DNA from: CAWCUU01 sp963798855
GTDB lineage: Bacteria > Gemmatimonadota > Gemmatimonadetes > Longimicrobiales > RSA9
Direction: 5' to 3'
Length of the DNA stretch: 64,000 nt
Assembly: GCA_963798855.1 (NCBI GenBank)
Contig: CAWCUU010000001.1
Location: forward strand, 496,001-560,000
The position numbers were made by a program, and so were the translations under genes. Shown piece after piece: positions 56,883 through 64,000 of this stretch; the first letter of the stretch is position 1; every line of letters starts with the position of its first letter. The notes under the pieces are model-generated. The model had not been told where the DNA came from and made no database searches. It was given only the letters and a program-made list of their open reading frames with translations.

Positions 56883-58782
56883 GTGTCCAGGCGCTGGCTG
56901 CTCGCGTGTCTTTGCGCGCCGTGGGTCGCGCCGGCGGCGCTCGTTGCGCAGTCACCGTTCCGGCCGCTCGATCTCCCCGCGGCGAATGCGTACCGGACGG
57001 GCGCGGGCCGACCGGGACCGCAGTACTGGCAGCAGCGGGTGGACTATCGGATCTTCGCGGCTCTCGATCCTCGCACGAACGAGCTTCGCGGGCGTGAGAC
57101 GATCCACTACGTCAACAACTCGCCGTCCGAGCTCACCTACCTCTGGCTGTTCCTGGAGCAGAACATTCTGCGCTCGAGGCAGCATCACCTCTCAGCTCGA
57201 TCAACCTCCGCTCGTCTTCCAGGACGCCGTCTTCGACTTTTCCTGCAAGGGCTTCAAGGGTGGCATGGTGCTCGACTCGCTGAGCAGCGACGGCGTGGCG
57301 CTCGAGCATCGAGTGCAGGGCACGACGATGCGGGTGGAGCTGCCGAAGCCGTTGCCGCCGGGTGGTGAGCTCGCAGTCGACGTCGCCTGGCGATTCCCCG
57401 TTCCCGACTACGGCGCCGGCCGGATGGGCCACGATGGTCCGCTCTACGAGATCGCGCAGTGGTATCCGCGAGTCGCCGTCTACGATGACGTGAGCGGCTG
57501 GAACCACGAGCCGTACATCGGTGCGGGCGAGTTCTACCTCGAGTACGGCAGCTTCGATGTCTCCCTGACCGTGCCGGCATCCTACATCGTCGCGGCGACG
57601 GGCACGCTGAAGAACCCCGAGCAGGTGCTCACGGGGACGCAGCGCGAGCGGCTCGCGAGGGCGCGCACGTCCGACGCGCCGGTCGCGGTGATCACGGCGG
57701 CGGAGGCAGGCAAGCCGGCCGCGCGGCCTGCCATGAGCGGCACGCTCACCTGGCACTTCGCCGCGGACAGCGTCCGCGACTTCGCGTTTGCGGCGGGACC
57801 CGTGCTCCAGTGGGATGCGAGCGGCTGGGACGGAATCCTGATCGAGACGCTGCATCGCCCTTCGGCGACGCTGTGGAAGGATGCGAACCGGATGGCGTGG
57901 CGCGCGATCCGGTACTTCAGCCGCGAGTGGTTTCGCTATCCGTATTCGCACGCGACGACCGTCGAGGGCCCGATCGAAGGCATGGAGTACCCGATGCTGA
58001 CGTTCGTCCCCGCCGGCGTCACGACCGAGGATCTGCAGTGGACGCTGTCCCACGAATTCGGCCACGAGTGGTTCCCGATGGTGGTCGGCTCGAACGAGCG
58101 ACTCTATCCGTGGATGGACGAGGGCTTCAACACGTTCATCGACATCGGGGGTGCCGAGGAGTACTTCGCGGGCACACCGTACGCGGACACTCTGGGGCAG
58201 ACCCCGCTCCACCTCTACCCTGCCCACGCGATCCCGGGCGAGGAGCAGCCGCTCGCGCTGCGGCCGGTCGAGGCGCACGACCTCTTCTGGACCGCGTACC
58301 GCAAACCGGCGCTGATGATGCAGCTACTGCGCTTCGAGGTGCTCGGAAAGGACCGCTTCGACGACGCGTTCCGGCGCTACATCCGCGCCTGGGCGTTCAA
58401 GCACCCGACTCCGGCCGACTTCTTCCGCACCATGAGCGACGCGAGCGGCACCGACCTCGACTGGTTCTGGCGCGAGTGGATCTACTCGACCGCGCGGCTC
58501 GACCAGGCGGTGTCCGGCATCGACGTCGACAGCGCCGGCGCCACCGTCGTGCACCTGCACAACCGAGGCGGCATGGTCATGCCCGCGGAGCTGCGGCTCA
58601 CCTTCACGGATGGGAGCACCCAGACAGTGAGGCTGCCGGTCGACATGTGGAACCTCGGGCCCGCCTTCGATTACCGGGTCCCGGCCGGGCGGACCGTGAA
58701 GTCGGCCGAGCTGGATCCGCGGCGGGTGCTGCCGGATACGGACCTATCGAACAACGTGTATCCGCGCGCTGGAGGCGGGTAG
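56883..58782 (+). CDS. M1 family metallopeptidase (single-base frameshift)
   Basis: Exported zinc aminopeptidase-like enzyme. GTG start gives a signal peptide (SRRWLLACLCAPWVAPAALV ending A-Q); TTGs at 56862 and 56877 are alternatives. The first ~95 residues (YWQQRVDYRIFAALDPRTNE, GRETIHYVNNSPSELTYLWL) are in one frame. The rest begins SITSQLDQPPLVFQDAVFDF in the next. One extra base between about 57165 and 57180 (ACATTCTGCGCTCGAGG) explains the shift. Catalytic parts are intact: substrate motif GPIEGMEYP, zinc site HEFGHEW with the second Glu in DEGFNTFI. Restored length is ~632 aa. Confidence 0.88.
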
Positions 58783-59091
58783 GCGGCCGCGGCGAACCAA
58801 CCTCCATCACGCGAAGGCGCGGAGAACTGCGGGCACGCGAAGTGAGCCGCGGGGCGCTTTAGCGTTCACTGCCCCGCTCGTTCGACGCCGAGCGAGCCAA
58901 TTAGAAAATCGATGGCATGCTCCGCGCGAAGCCGGAGACCCCCGCCCCGCGGCTCTTTGCGTCTCCGCGCTCTCCGCGGCTCTGCGTGATGCAGTTGTTC
59001 GCTGGCGTCGCGGCGGCGCCCGATGTACGCCATCCCCCTATCCGCGCGTCCCGTCCTTGCCCGGCGTCAGACCGCGCCCGTACTCTTGACC
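58783..59091. other. Non-coding gap between the metallopeptidase and recJ
   Basis: No convincing ORF. It contains repeated short CGCGAAGGCGCGGAG / CTTTGCGTCTCCGCG type words, in both orientations at about 58811-58830 and 58961-58990. An imperfect GC hairpin (CGGGGCGC... with GCCCCG, 58851-58880) and an AT-rich CCAATTAGAAAAT (about 58898-58910) are also present. No promoter could be called with confidence. Confidence 0.6.
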
Positions 59092-60840
59092 ATGCTCTCC
59101 GAATCCCTGGTGCGGCTCTCCCGGCGATGGGTCCCGCGGCGCGGCGCGGACGACCCGGCCGCCGAGGTCGAGGCGACCAGGCTCGCCGCCGAGCTGTCCC
59201 TTCCGCTGCCCATGTGCCGACTGCTCGTCACTCGTGGCTACGGCAGTGGCGCGGGCGCGCGCCTCTTCCTCCGGCCCCGCATCGATCAGCTGCTGCCGCC
59301 GGACGGACTGGCGGGGCTCCCCGAAGCCGTCGAGCGCCTGCGTCGGGCGCTACGCGGAGGCGAGAAGGTCCTCGTGCACGGGGACTATGATGTGGACGGC
59401 ATCTGCTCCGCGGCGCTCTACACCCGGGTGCTGCGCTCGCTCGGCGGGCGCGTCATCCCGTTCGTTCCCCACCGCGTGCGCGACGGCTACGATCTCGGCG
59501 AGGGTGGGCTGCGGCGCGCGCGTGAGAGCGGAGCGACCCTGCTGCTGACGGCGGACTGCGGAATCGTCGCGCACGACAGCGTGCGGCGCGCGGCGGCTGC
59601 GGCGATCGACGTGATCGTCACCGATCACCATACGCCGTCGAGTATGCTGCCGGACGCGGTGGCGGTGGTGAACCCGAAGCGAGCGGACTGTGCCTACCCC
59701 GACAAGACGCTTTGTGGAGCGGGCGTCGCGTTCAAACTATGCCAGGCGCTCGTCGCGGCGGAGGGTGGAGACGAGGATGAGCTGCTCTATCACCTCGACC
59801 TCGTGGCCTTGGCGACGATCGCGGATCTGGTCCCGCTACGGGGCGAGAATCGCCTCCTCGCCCACTTCGGGCTGCGCGTGCTGCGCCAGTCTCGGAAGGT
59901 CGGCGTGCGCGCTCTGGTGACCGAGGCGGGGCTCGATGGGCGCGAGGCACTGTCGGCGGGGCAGGTCAGCCACGTGCTCGCGCCGCGCATCAATGCGGCC
60001 GGCCGGATCGGCGAGTCGGAGTGGGCGTTGCGGCTGCTCCTGACCGAGGATGAGCGAGAGGCGATGGTGCTCGCGCAGCGGCTGGAGACGGTGAACCGCG
60101 AGCGACGCGAGATCGACCGCGAGATGCTCGGGCACGCGCTGGAGCAGCTGGAGAGCGATTTCGATCCCGAGCGGTCGTTCGGCATCGTCCTCGCCGCGGA
60201 GGGGTGGCACCCGGGCGTGATCGGGATCGTTGCGTCGCGCGTGGTGGAGCACGTGCATCGGCCGACCGCGCTCGTGGCGCTCAACGGTGGCCGCGCAGCG
60301 CGCGGCAGCGCGCGGTCGATCCGGGGCTTCGACCTGTACGCCGCGGTGCACGCCTGCGGCGAGCACCTGATCCGCTACGGCGGGCACCGGCAGGCGGCGG
60401 GCTTCGACGTGAGCCCCGACCGTCTCGAGGCATTCCGCGAGGCCTTCAACGCCGCGGCCGCGCGAGAGCTCGCGGGTCGTCAGCTGGGCGGCCTCGTGGA
60501 GTACGACATGGATCTGCCGCTGTCCGCCGCGACACCGGATCTGGCGCGACTGCTCTCCTACATGGGACCGTTCGGGGTCGGCAATCCGGCCCCGGTCTTC
60601 GTCGCCCGAGGGGTCACACTGCCGCGCCCGCCACGGGTCGTCGGCTCCGGGCACCTGTCCATGGAGCTGGTCGCGGGCGACTCGTCGCTGCGTGCAATCG
60701 GCTTCGGCCTGGCGGAGCGCCATTCGCCGATCGACCTGAGCGGACGCGCCCTCGACGTCGCGTTCCATCTGCAGGAAGACGTCTGGCGCGGCGAGCGACG
60801 CGTACAGGCGCGGCTGGTCGATGTGAGCGGCGCCGCTTGA
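59092..60840 (+). CDS. recJ: Single-stranded-DNA-specific exonuclease RecJ
   Basis: 5'-3' exonuclease for recombination and mismatch repair. 582 aa from the ATG at 59092. DHH domain: LVHGDYDVDGICSAAL, LTADCGIVAHDS, IVTDHHTPSSMLPDAVAVVN. Then APRINAAGRIG and the DHHA1 motif GGHRQAAGFDV, and a C-terminal OB fold (~470-582). Upstream ATG 59023 would add 23 unlikely residues. Ends in a TTGA overlap with rsmD. Confidence 0.96.
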   Translation: MLSESLVRLSRRWVPRRGADDPAAEVEATRLAAELSLPLPMCRLLVTRGYGSGAGARLFLRPRIDQLLPPDGLAGLPEAVERLRRALRGGEKVLVHGDYDVDGICSAALYTRVLRSLGGRVIPFVPHRVRDGYDLGEGGLRRARESGATLLLTADCGIVAHDSVRRAAAAAIDVIVTDHHTPSSMLPDAVAVVNPKRADCAYPDKTLCGAGVAFKLCQALVAAEGGDEDELLYHLDLVALATIADLVPLRGENRLLAHFGLRVLRQSRKVGVRALVTEAGLDGREALSAGQVSHVLAPRINAAGRIGESEWALRLLLTEDEREAMVLAQRLETVNRERREIDREMLGHALEQLESDFDPERSFGIVLAAEGWHPGVIGIVASRVVEHVHRPTALVALNGGRAARGSARSIRGFDLYAAVHACGEHLIRYGGHRQAAGFDVSPDRLEAFREAFNAAAARELAGRQLGGLVEYDMDLPLSAATPDLARLLSYMGPFGVGNPAPVFVARGVTLPRPPRVVGSGHLSMELVAGDSSLRAIGFGLAERHSPIDLSGRALDVAFHLQEDVWRGERRVQARLVDVSGAA

Positions 60841-61364
60841 GGATCATTGCCGGCCGCTGGCGGGGGCACACCATCCGTCCGCCGCGCGGCGACCGCACGA
60901 GGCCGACGACGGATCGCGTGCGCGAGGCGTGGATGAGCGCGATGCAGCCGTGGCTGCCGGGCGCGACCGTGCTGGACCTCTATGCCGGCTCGGGCGCGCT
61001 CGGCCTCGAAGCGCTCTCCCGCGGCGCGGCGCACGTGACGTTCGTCGAGCGGTCGTCGGGAGCGTTGCGCGCGCTGCGCGAGAACGTCGAGCGGCTGGGC
61101 GCCGGCAGGGAGGTGGAGATCGTGCGCGAGGACGCGTTGCGCTTCGTCACCCGGCTCGAAGCCGGAGCCTACGGCATCGCGCTTGCCGATCCTCCGTACG
61201 AGAGCGGGCAGGCGGACGCGCTGGCCCGGGCGTTCGGGCGGGTGCCGTTCGCCGATGCGCTCTGGCTGGAGCACCGGCTGGGAGAGCCGTTGCCGGAGGT
61301 GGCGGGCTCACGCTCCCGCCGCTACGGCGATACCGTACTCACCCTGTTCCCCTCGACGCCATGA
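60837..61364 (+). CDS. rsmD: 16S rRNA (guanine966-N2)-methyltransferase
   Basis: 175 aa, TTG start inside the recJ stop. LRIIAGRWRGHTIRPPRGDR, TRPTTDRVREAWM, SAM site VLDLYAGSGALGLEALSRGA, and the catalytic DPPY in LADPPYESG define RsmD. Neighbouring coaD (ATGA overlap) is the usual rsmD partner in many bacteria. Confidence 0.95.
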   Translation: MRIIAGRWRGHTIRPPRGDRTRPTTDRVREAWMSAMQPWLPGATVLDLYAGSGALGLEALSRGAAHVTFVERSSGALRALRENVERLGAGREVEIVREDALRFVTRLEAGAYGIALADPPYESGQADALARAFGRVPFADALWLEHRLGEPLPEVAGSRSRRYGDTVLTLFPSTP

Positions 61365-61870
61365 GCGAGCCAACGAAAGCCCGGGTCGCGATCTATCCGG
61401 GGTCCTTCGATCCGATCACGAAGGGACACGAGGACATCGCCCGTCGCTGTCTCTGCTTCGTGGACCGGCTCGTGGTCGCGGTCGCGCACCGGCCGACGCA
61501 CGCGAAGGAAGGGCTGTTCGATGTCGAGGAGCGGGTAGAGATGATCGCGGAGACCTTCGCGGACGAAACGCGCGTCGATGTCGCGGAGTTCAGTGGTCTT
61601 CTCGTGGATTTCGCGCGGGCGCGCGACGCGCGCCTGATCGTCCGCGGCCTGCGGGCGGTCTCCGACTTCGAGTATGAGTTCCAGATGGCCCTCATGAACC
61701 GCCAGCTCTGGGCGGACCTCGAGACCGTCTTCCTGGCGCCGGATGTGAAGCACTCCTTCCTCTCCGCTTCGCTGGTCCGTGAGATCGCGTCGCTGAACGG
61801 CGACGTCGGCGATTTCGTCTCTCCGGCGATCGAGCGGCGGCTGCGCAGGAAGTTCTCGACCGGTCGATGA
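61361..61870 (+). CDS. coaD: Phosphopantetheine adenylyltransferase
   Basis: Penultimate step of coenzyme A synthesis. 169 aa. IYPGSFDPITKGHEDIARR (nucleotidyltransferase HxGH-type site TKGH), VRGLRAVSDFEYEFQMALMN, and FLSASLVREIASLNGDV match the family. ATG overlaps the rsmD stop by 4 nt and its own stop overlaps pta. Confidence 0.97.
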   Translation: MSEPTKARVAIYPGSFDPITKGHEDIARRCLCFVDRLVVAVAHRPTHAKEGLFDVEERVEMIAETFADETRVDVAEFSGLLVDFARARDARLIVRGLRAVSDFEYEFQMALMNRQLWADLETVFLAPDVKHSFLSASLVREIASLNGDVGDFVSPAIERRLRRKFSTGR

Positions 61871-62874
61871 GCACTGGCCCGGTGCCGGACTTCTTTTCCC
61901 TCCGGATCCGAGAGCGGGCGGCGGCGCGGCGGCGGCGCATCGTATTCCCGGAAGGCGACGACGAGCGCACTCTGGCCGCGGTCGCCGAGCTGGCGCGCGG
62001 CGGCCTGGTCGCTCCTGTCGTCCTCGGTCCGCCGTCCACCGCGGATCGCCTTGCGGCGCTCGGGATCGCCGGAGAAGCCGTCCAGGTTCTGGATCCGGGC
62101 AGCGATCCGCGGCTCCCGGCCTTCGCGGCGGAGCTCGTCACGCTGCGGGCACACCGCGGCCTTTCCGCCGAGGCCGCCGACTCGCTCGCCCGCGATCCGC
62201 TGCTGTTCGGCGCTCTGCTCGTCCGCACGGGGGATGCCGACGGCTCGGTCGCAGGAGCGACACGCACGACCGCGGACGTCCTGCGCGCCGCGATCTGGTG
62301 CATCGGACCCGCGCCGGGGATCCGGACCGTCTCCTCCGCGTTCTACATGGTCGTGCGGGACTTCCGCGGCCGAGGCGATGAGGTGCTGACCTTCACGGAT
62401 GCCGGGGTGGTCCCGGACCCGGACGCCCTGGAGCTGGCGGACATCGCGGTCGCCGCCGCGGACGCCCGGCGGGCGATCGTCGGGGATGAGCCTCGCGTCG
62501 CGTTTCTCTCCTACGCCACGCGCGGCAGCGCCGCCGGGCCGGGCGTGGAGAAGGTGCGCGAGGCCACCGCGCTCTTCCGCGAGCGTCGCCCCGAGATCGC
62601 GGCGGATGGCGAGCTGCAGGCGGACGCCGCGCTGATTGCGGCGGTCGCGGCGCGCAAGGCGCCGGACTCGCCGCTGGCCGGTCTGGCCAACGTCCTCGTC
62701 TTCCCGGACCTGGACGCCGGGAACATCGCCTACAAGCTCGTCCAGCGCCTCGCGCACGCGGCGGCGTTCGGCCCGATCGTGCAGGGGCTGACGCGGCCCT
62801 GCAACGACCTTTCGCGGGGCGCGAGCAGCGATGACATTGTCAACGTCGCGTGCATCACCGCGTTGCAGGCGTAG
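61867..62874 (+). CDS. pta: Phosphate acetyltransferase
   Basis: Interconverts acetyl-CoA and acetyl phosphate. 335 aa, the short single-domain form. RRIVFPEGDDERTLAAVAEL, GSVAGATRTTADVLRAAIW, VLTFTDAGVVPDPD, ADGELQADAAL and ANVLVFPDLDAGNIAYKLVQ are family hallmarks. Co-transcription with coaD places two CoA-related functions together. ackA is not in view. Confidence 0.95.
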   Translation: MSTGPVPDFFSLRIRERAAARRRRIVFPEGDDERTLAAVAELARGGLVAPVVLGPPSTADRLAALGIAGEAVQVLDPGSDPRLPAFAAELVTLRAHRGLSAEAADSLARDPLLFGALLVRTGDADGSVAGATRTTADVLRAAIWCIGPAPGIRTVSSAFYMVVRDFRGRGDEVLTFTDAGVVPDPDALELADIAVAAADARRAIVGDEPRVAFLSYATRGSAAGPGVEKVREATALFRERRPEIAADGELQADAALIAAVAARKAPDSPLAGLANVLVFPDLDAGNIAYKLVQRLAHAAAFGPIVQGLTRPCNDLSRGASSDDIVNVACITALQA

Positions 62875-63005
62875 ACGCCAGCAGCCGATGAGGGGGAGCG
62901 GGTCGCGCCGCCTTGCTCTCCGGCGCGGCGGAGCGGGGCACCGAACTTGCGCACTGGCGAGCGCGTCCAAACGTGGGAAGGGGAAGCCTCCGAGGAGGGG
63001 ATCGT

Positions 63006-63338
63006 ATGGCGTTTGACGTGAGCAAGCAGGGCGATGTGACGGTGATCGACGTGGAGGGTCAGCTCATCGTCGGCAATCGCCAGGAGCTGAAGCAGAAGGT
63101 GCTGGACGAGCTGGAGTCGGGGGCGCGCAAGTTCCTGATCGATTTCTCCGACACCGGCTATATCGATTCCTCCGGCCTCGGAGTGCTGGTCAGCCTCTCG
63201 AAGAAGATCCGCGAGCAGGGCGGCGAGCTGCGGCTCGCGAACCTGAACGAGGACCTGAGAACGCTGTTCGAGCTGACGAAGCTGGACACGCTCTTCCACA
63301 TCGCGAACAGCCGCGACGAAGCGCTCCAGTCGTTCTGA
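63006..63338 (+). CDS. STAS-domain anti-sigma factor antagonist
   Basis: 110-aa SpoIIAA/RsbV-like protein. Strand-helix pattern FDVSKQGDVTVIDVEGQLIV, then the phosphorylatable Ser in IDSSGLGVLVSLSKKI. A purine-rich GAGGAGGGG lies ~8 nt before the ATG. Followed by a matching anti-sigma kinase, forming a partner-switching pair. Confidence 0.94.
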   Translation: MAFDVSKQGDVTVIDVEGQLIVGNRQELKQKVLDELESGARKFLIDFSDTGYIDSSGLGVLVSLSKKIREQGGELRLANLNEDLRTLFELTKLDTLFHIANSRDEALQSF

Positions 63339-63380
63339 GCCGGGGCGCGGAGGCGGTGCGGCCTTCGCTGCGGAACGGCC

Positions 63381-63815
63381 ATGCAGACCAGGCACCTCCT
63401 GGATGTCGACAACGATCTGCAGGACGTCGAGCGCGTCGTCGACTTCCTCGTGGCGCGCTGTCGTGAAGCCGGCTTCGATGAGACCCGGCTGCGACTGAAT
63501 TTCCGCGTCGGCGTCACCGAAGCCCTGGTGAACGCGATCCTCTACGGCAACGACCGCGATCCCGACAAGCGGGTGCGAGTCGAGGCCCGTCTGTCCGCGA
63601 GGCGCGCGACCGTGAAGGTGACCGACGAGGGCCGCGGCTTCGATCCGCAGGCCCTTCCTGACCCGACGCTCCCCGGAAACCGCCTGCGCCCCGGTGGGCG
63701 CGGTATCTTCCTGATCCGCCAGCTCATGGACGAGGTCGAGTTCAACGAGCAGGGCAACTCCATCACAATGGTGCTCCATTCGGCTCCGATCGACATGCGG
63801 GAGGCGCAGGGATGA
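63381..63815 (+). CDS. Anti-sigma regulatory serine kinase (RsbW/SpoIIAB-like)
   Basis: 144 aa with a GHKL ATPase: N box VGVTEALVNAILYGN, G1 DEGRGFDP, G2-like PGGRGIFLIRQLMDEV. Such proteins bind a sigma factor or phosphorylate the STAS protein next door. Its stop overlaps the next start by 4 nt. Confidence 0.94.
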   Translation: MQTRHLLDVDNDLQDVERVVDFLVARCREAGFDETRLRLNFRVGVTEALVNAILYGNDRDPDKRVRVEARLSARRATVKVTDEGRGFDPQALPDPTLPGNRLRPGGRGIFLIRQLMDEVEFNEQGNSITMVLHSAPIDMREAQG

Positions 63816-64000
63816 GCGGCGCCGGCGCGACGGCGCCGCTGCCGCAGGCGGTGATCTCGCTGCTCGCGGAGTTCGGCCGTGACGCCGGTGTCGGAGTCCG
63901 ACTCTGGGCGCGTCGCAACGGCGGCTGGGTCGCGCTCTACCCGGCGCGGCTGGACGGCGTCAGCGGTCCCGCGGCGAACGGAGCCCGCCTGCCGCTCTGC
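63812..64000 (+). CDS. Hypothetical protein, 3' truncated by window end
   Basis: 63 codons are visible, open to the edge: an N-terminal Ala/Pro stretch, PQAVISLLAEFGRDAGVGVR, then LWARRNGGWVALYPARLDG. This could start a GAF-like sensor domain. Given its coupling to the anti-sigma kinase, a SpoIIE/RsbU-type phosphatase is a reasonable but unproven expectation. Confidence 0.55.
   Translation, partial: MSGAGATAPLPQAVISLLAEFGRDAGVGVRLWARRNGGWVALYPARLDGVSGPAANGARLPLC

Overview
The window is very GC-rich, densely packed and almost entirely on the + strand, with many 1-8 bp start/stop overlaps (ATGA, GTGA, TTGA) and frequent GTG/TTG starts. LptD, LolA, a parvulin-type periplasmic foldase, lipobox signal peptides and signal peptides ending in A-Q point to a diderm. 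Gene content and order (TPR-aroQ-accB-accC-comB-ftsK; rimO-hemL-spoIID; obg-dprA-hemW-hrcA-dnaJ; yqeY-mutS2-dnaG) suggest Gemmatimonadota or a close relative. This assignment is inferred from recall of similar gene neighbourhoods; no rRNA or tRNA gene was seen in the window.

Layout. 1-9.9 kb: lptD (5' end open, starting in a 42-bp repeat), histidine degradation genes hutH-hutI-ftcD, a large TPR protein and a trans-polyprenyl synthase. 9.9-15.6 kb: a small membrane protein, tatA, then a regulatory locus made of a histidine kinase and an NtrC-type sigma-54 activator (both - strand) next to a lipoprotein of Ig-like/PxKF type. The lipoprotein gene has a sigma-54 promoter, candidate upstream activator sites and a leader that reads as a cyclic-di-GMP-I (GEMM) riboswitch. 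15.6-25.9 kb: a PpiD-like foldase (- strand), TPR protein, aroQ, accB, accC, comB, ftsK, lolA. 25.9-36.9 kb: rimO with an unusual insert, hemL, a SpoIID-like lipoprotein, a small predicted beta-barrel protein, a Gfo/Idh/MocA oxidoreductase, rpmE, prfA, prmC, a YlbF-family protein and a phosphatidylinositol pair (CDP-alcohol phosphatidyltransferase and inositol-1-phosphate synthase). 36.9-48.1 kb: tmk, a CtpA-type protease, an EamA transporter, asparaginase II, an AhpD-like protein, obgE, dprA, hemW, hrcA, dnaJ. 48.1-64 kb: a soluble kinase, prmA, a damaged - strand ORF, a HIT protein, yqeY, mutS2, dnaG, a coiled-coil zinc-ribbon protein, an M1 metallopeptidase, recJ, rsmD, coaD, pta, and the start of an anti-sigma partner-switching cluster running off the end.

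The most interesting locus is 10.85-15.55 kb. It suggests a surface or outer-membrane lipoprotein controlled at two levels: transcription by a sigma-54 two-component system, and leader RNA by c-di-GMP. The other recurring features are short tandem arrays (42, 13, 13, 6, 9 and 6 bp units), most of them starting at or just after a stop codon, and six genes broken by single-base indels. The indels look more like residual assembly error than biology.
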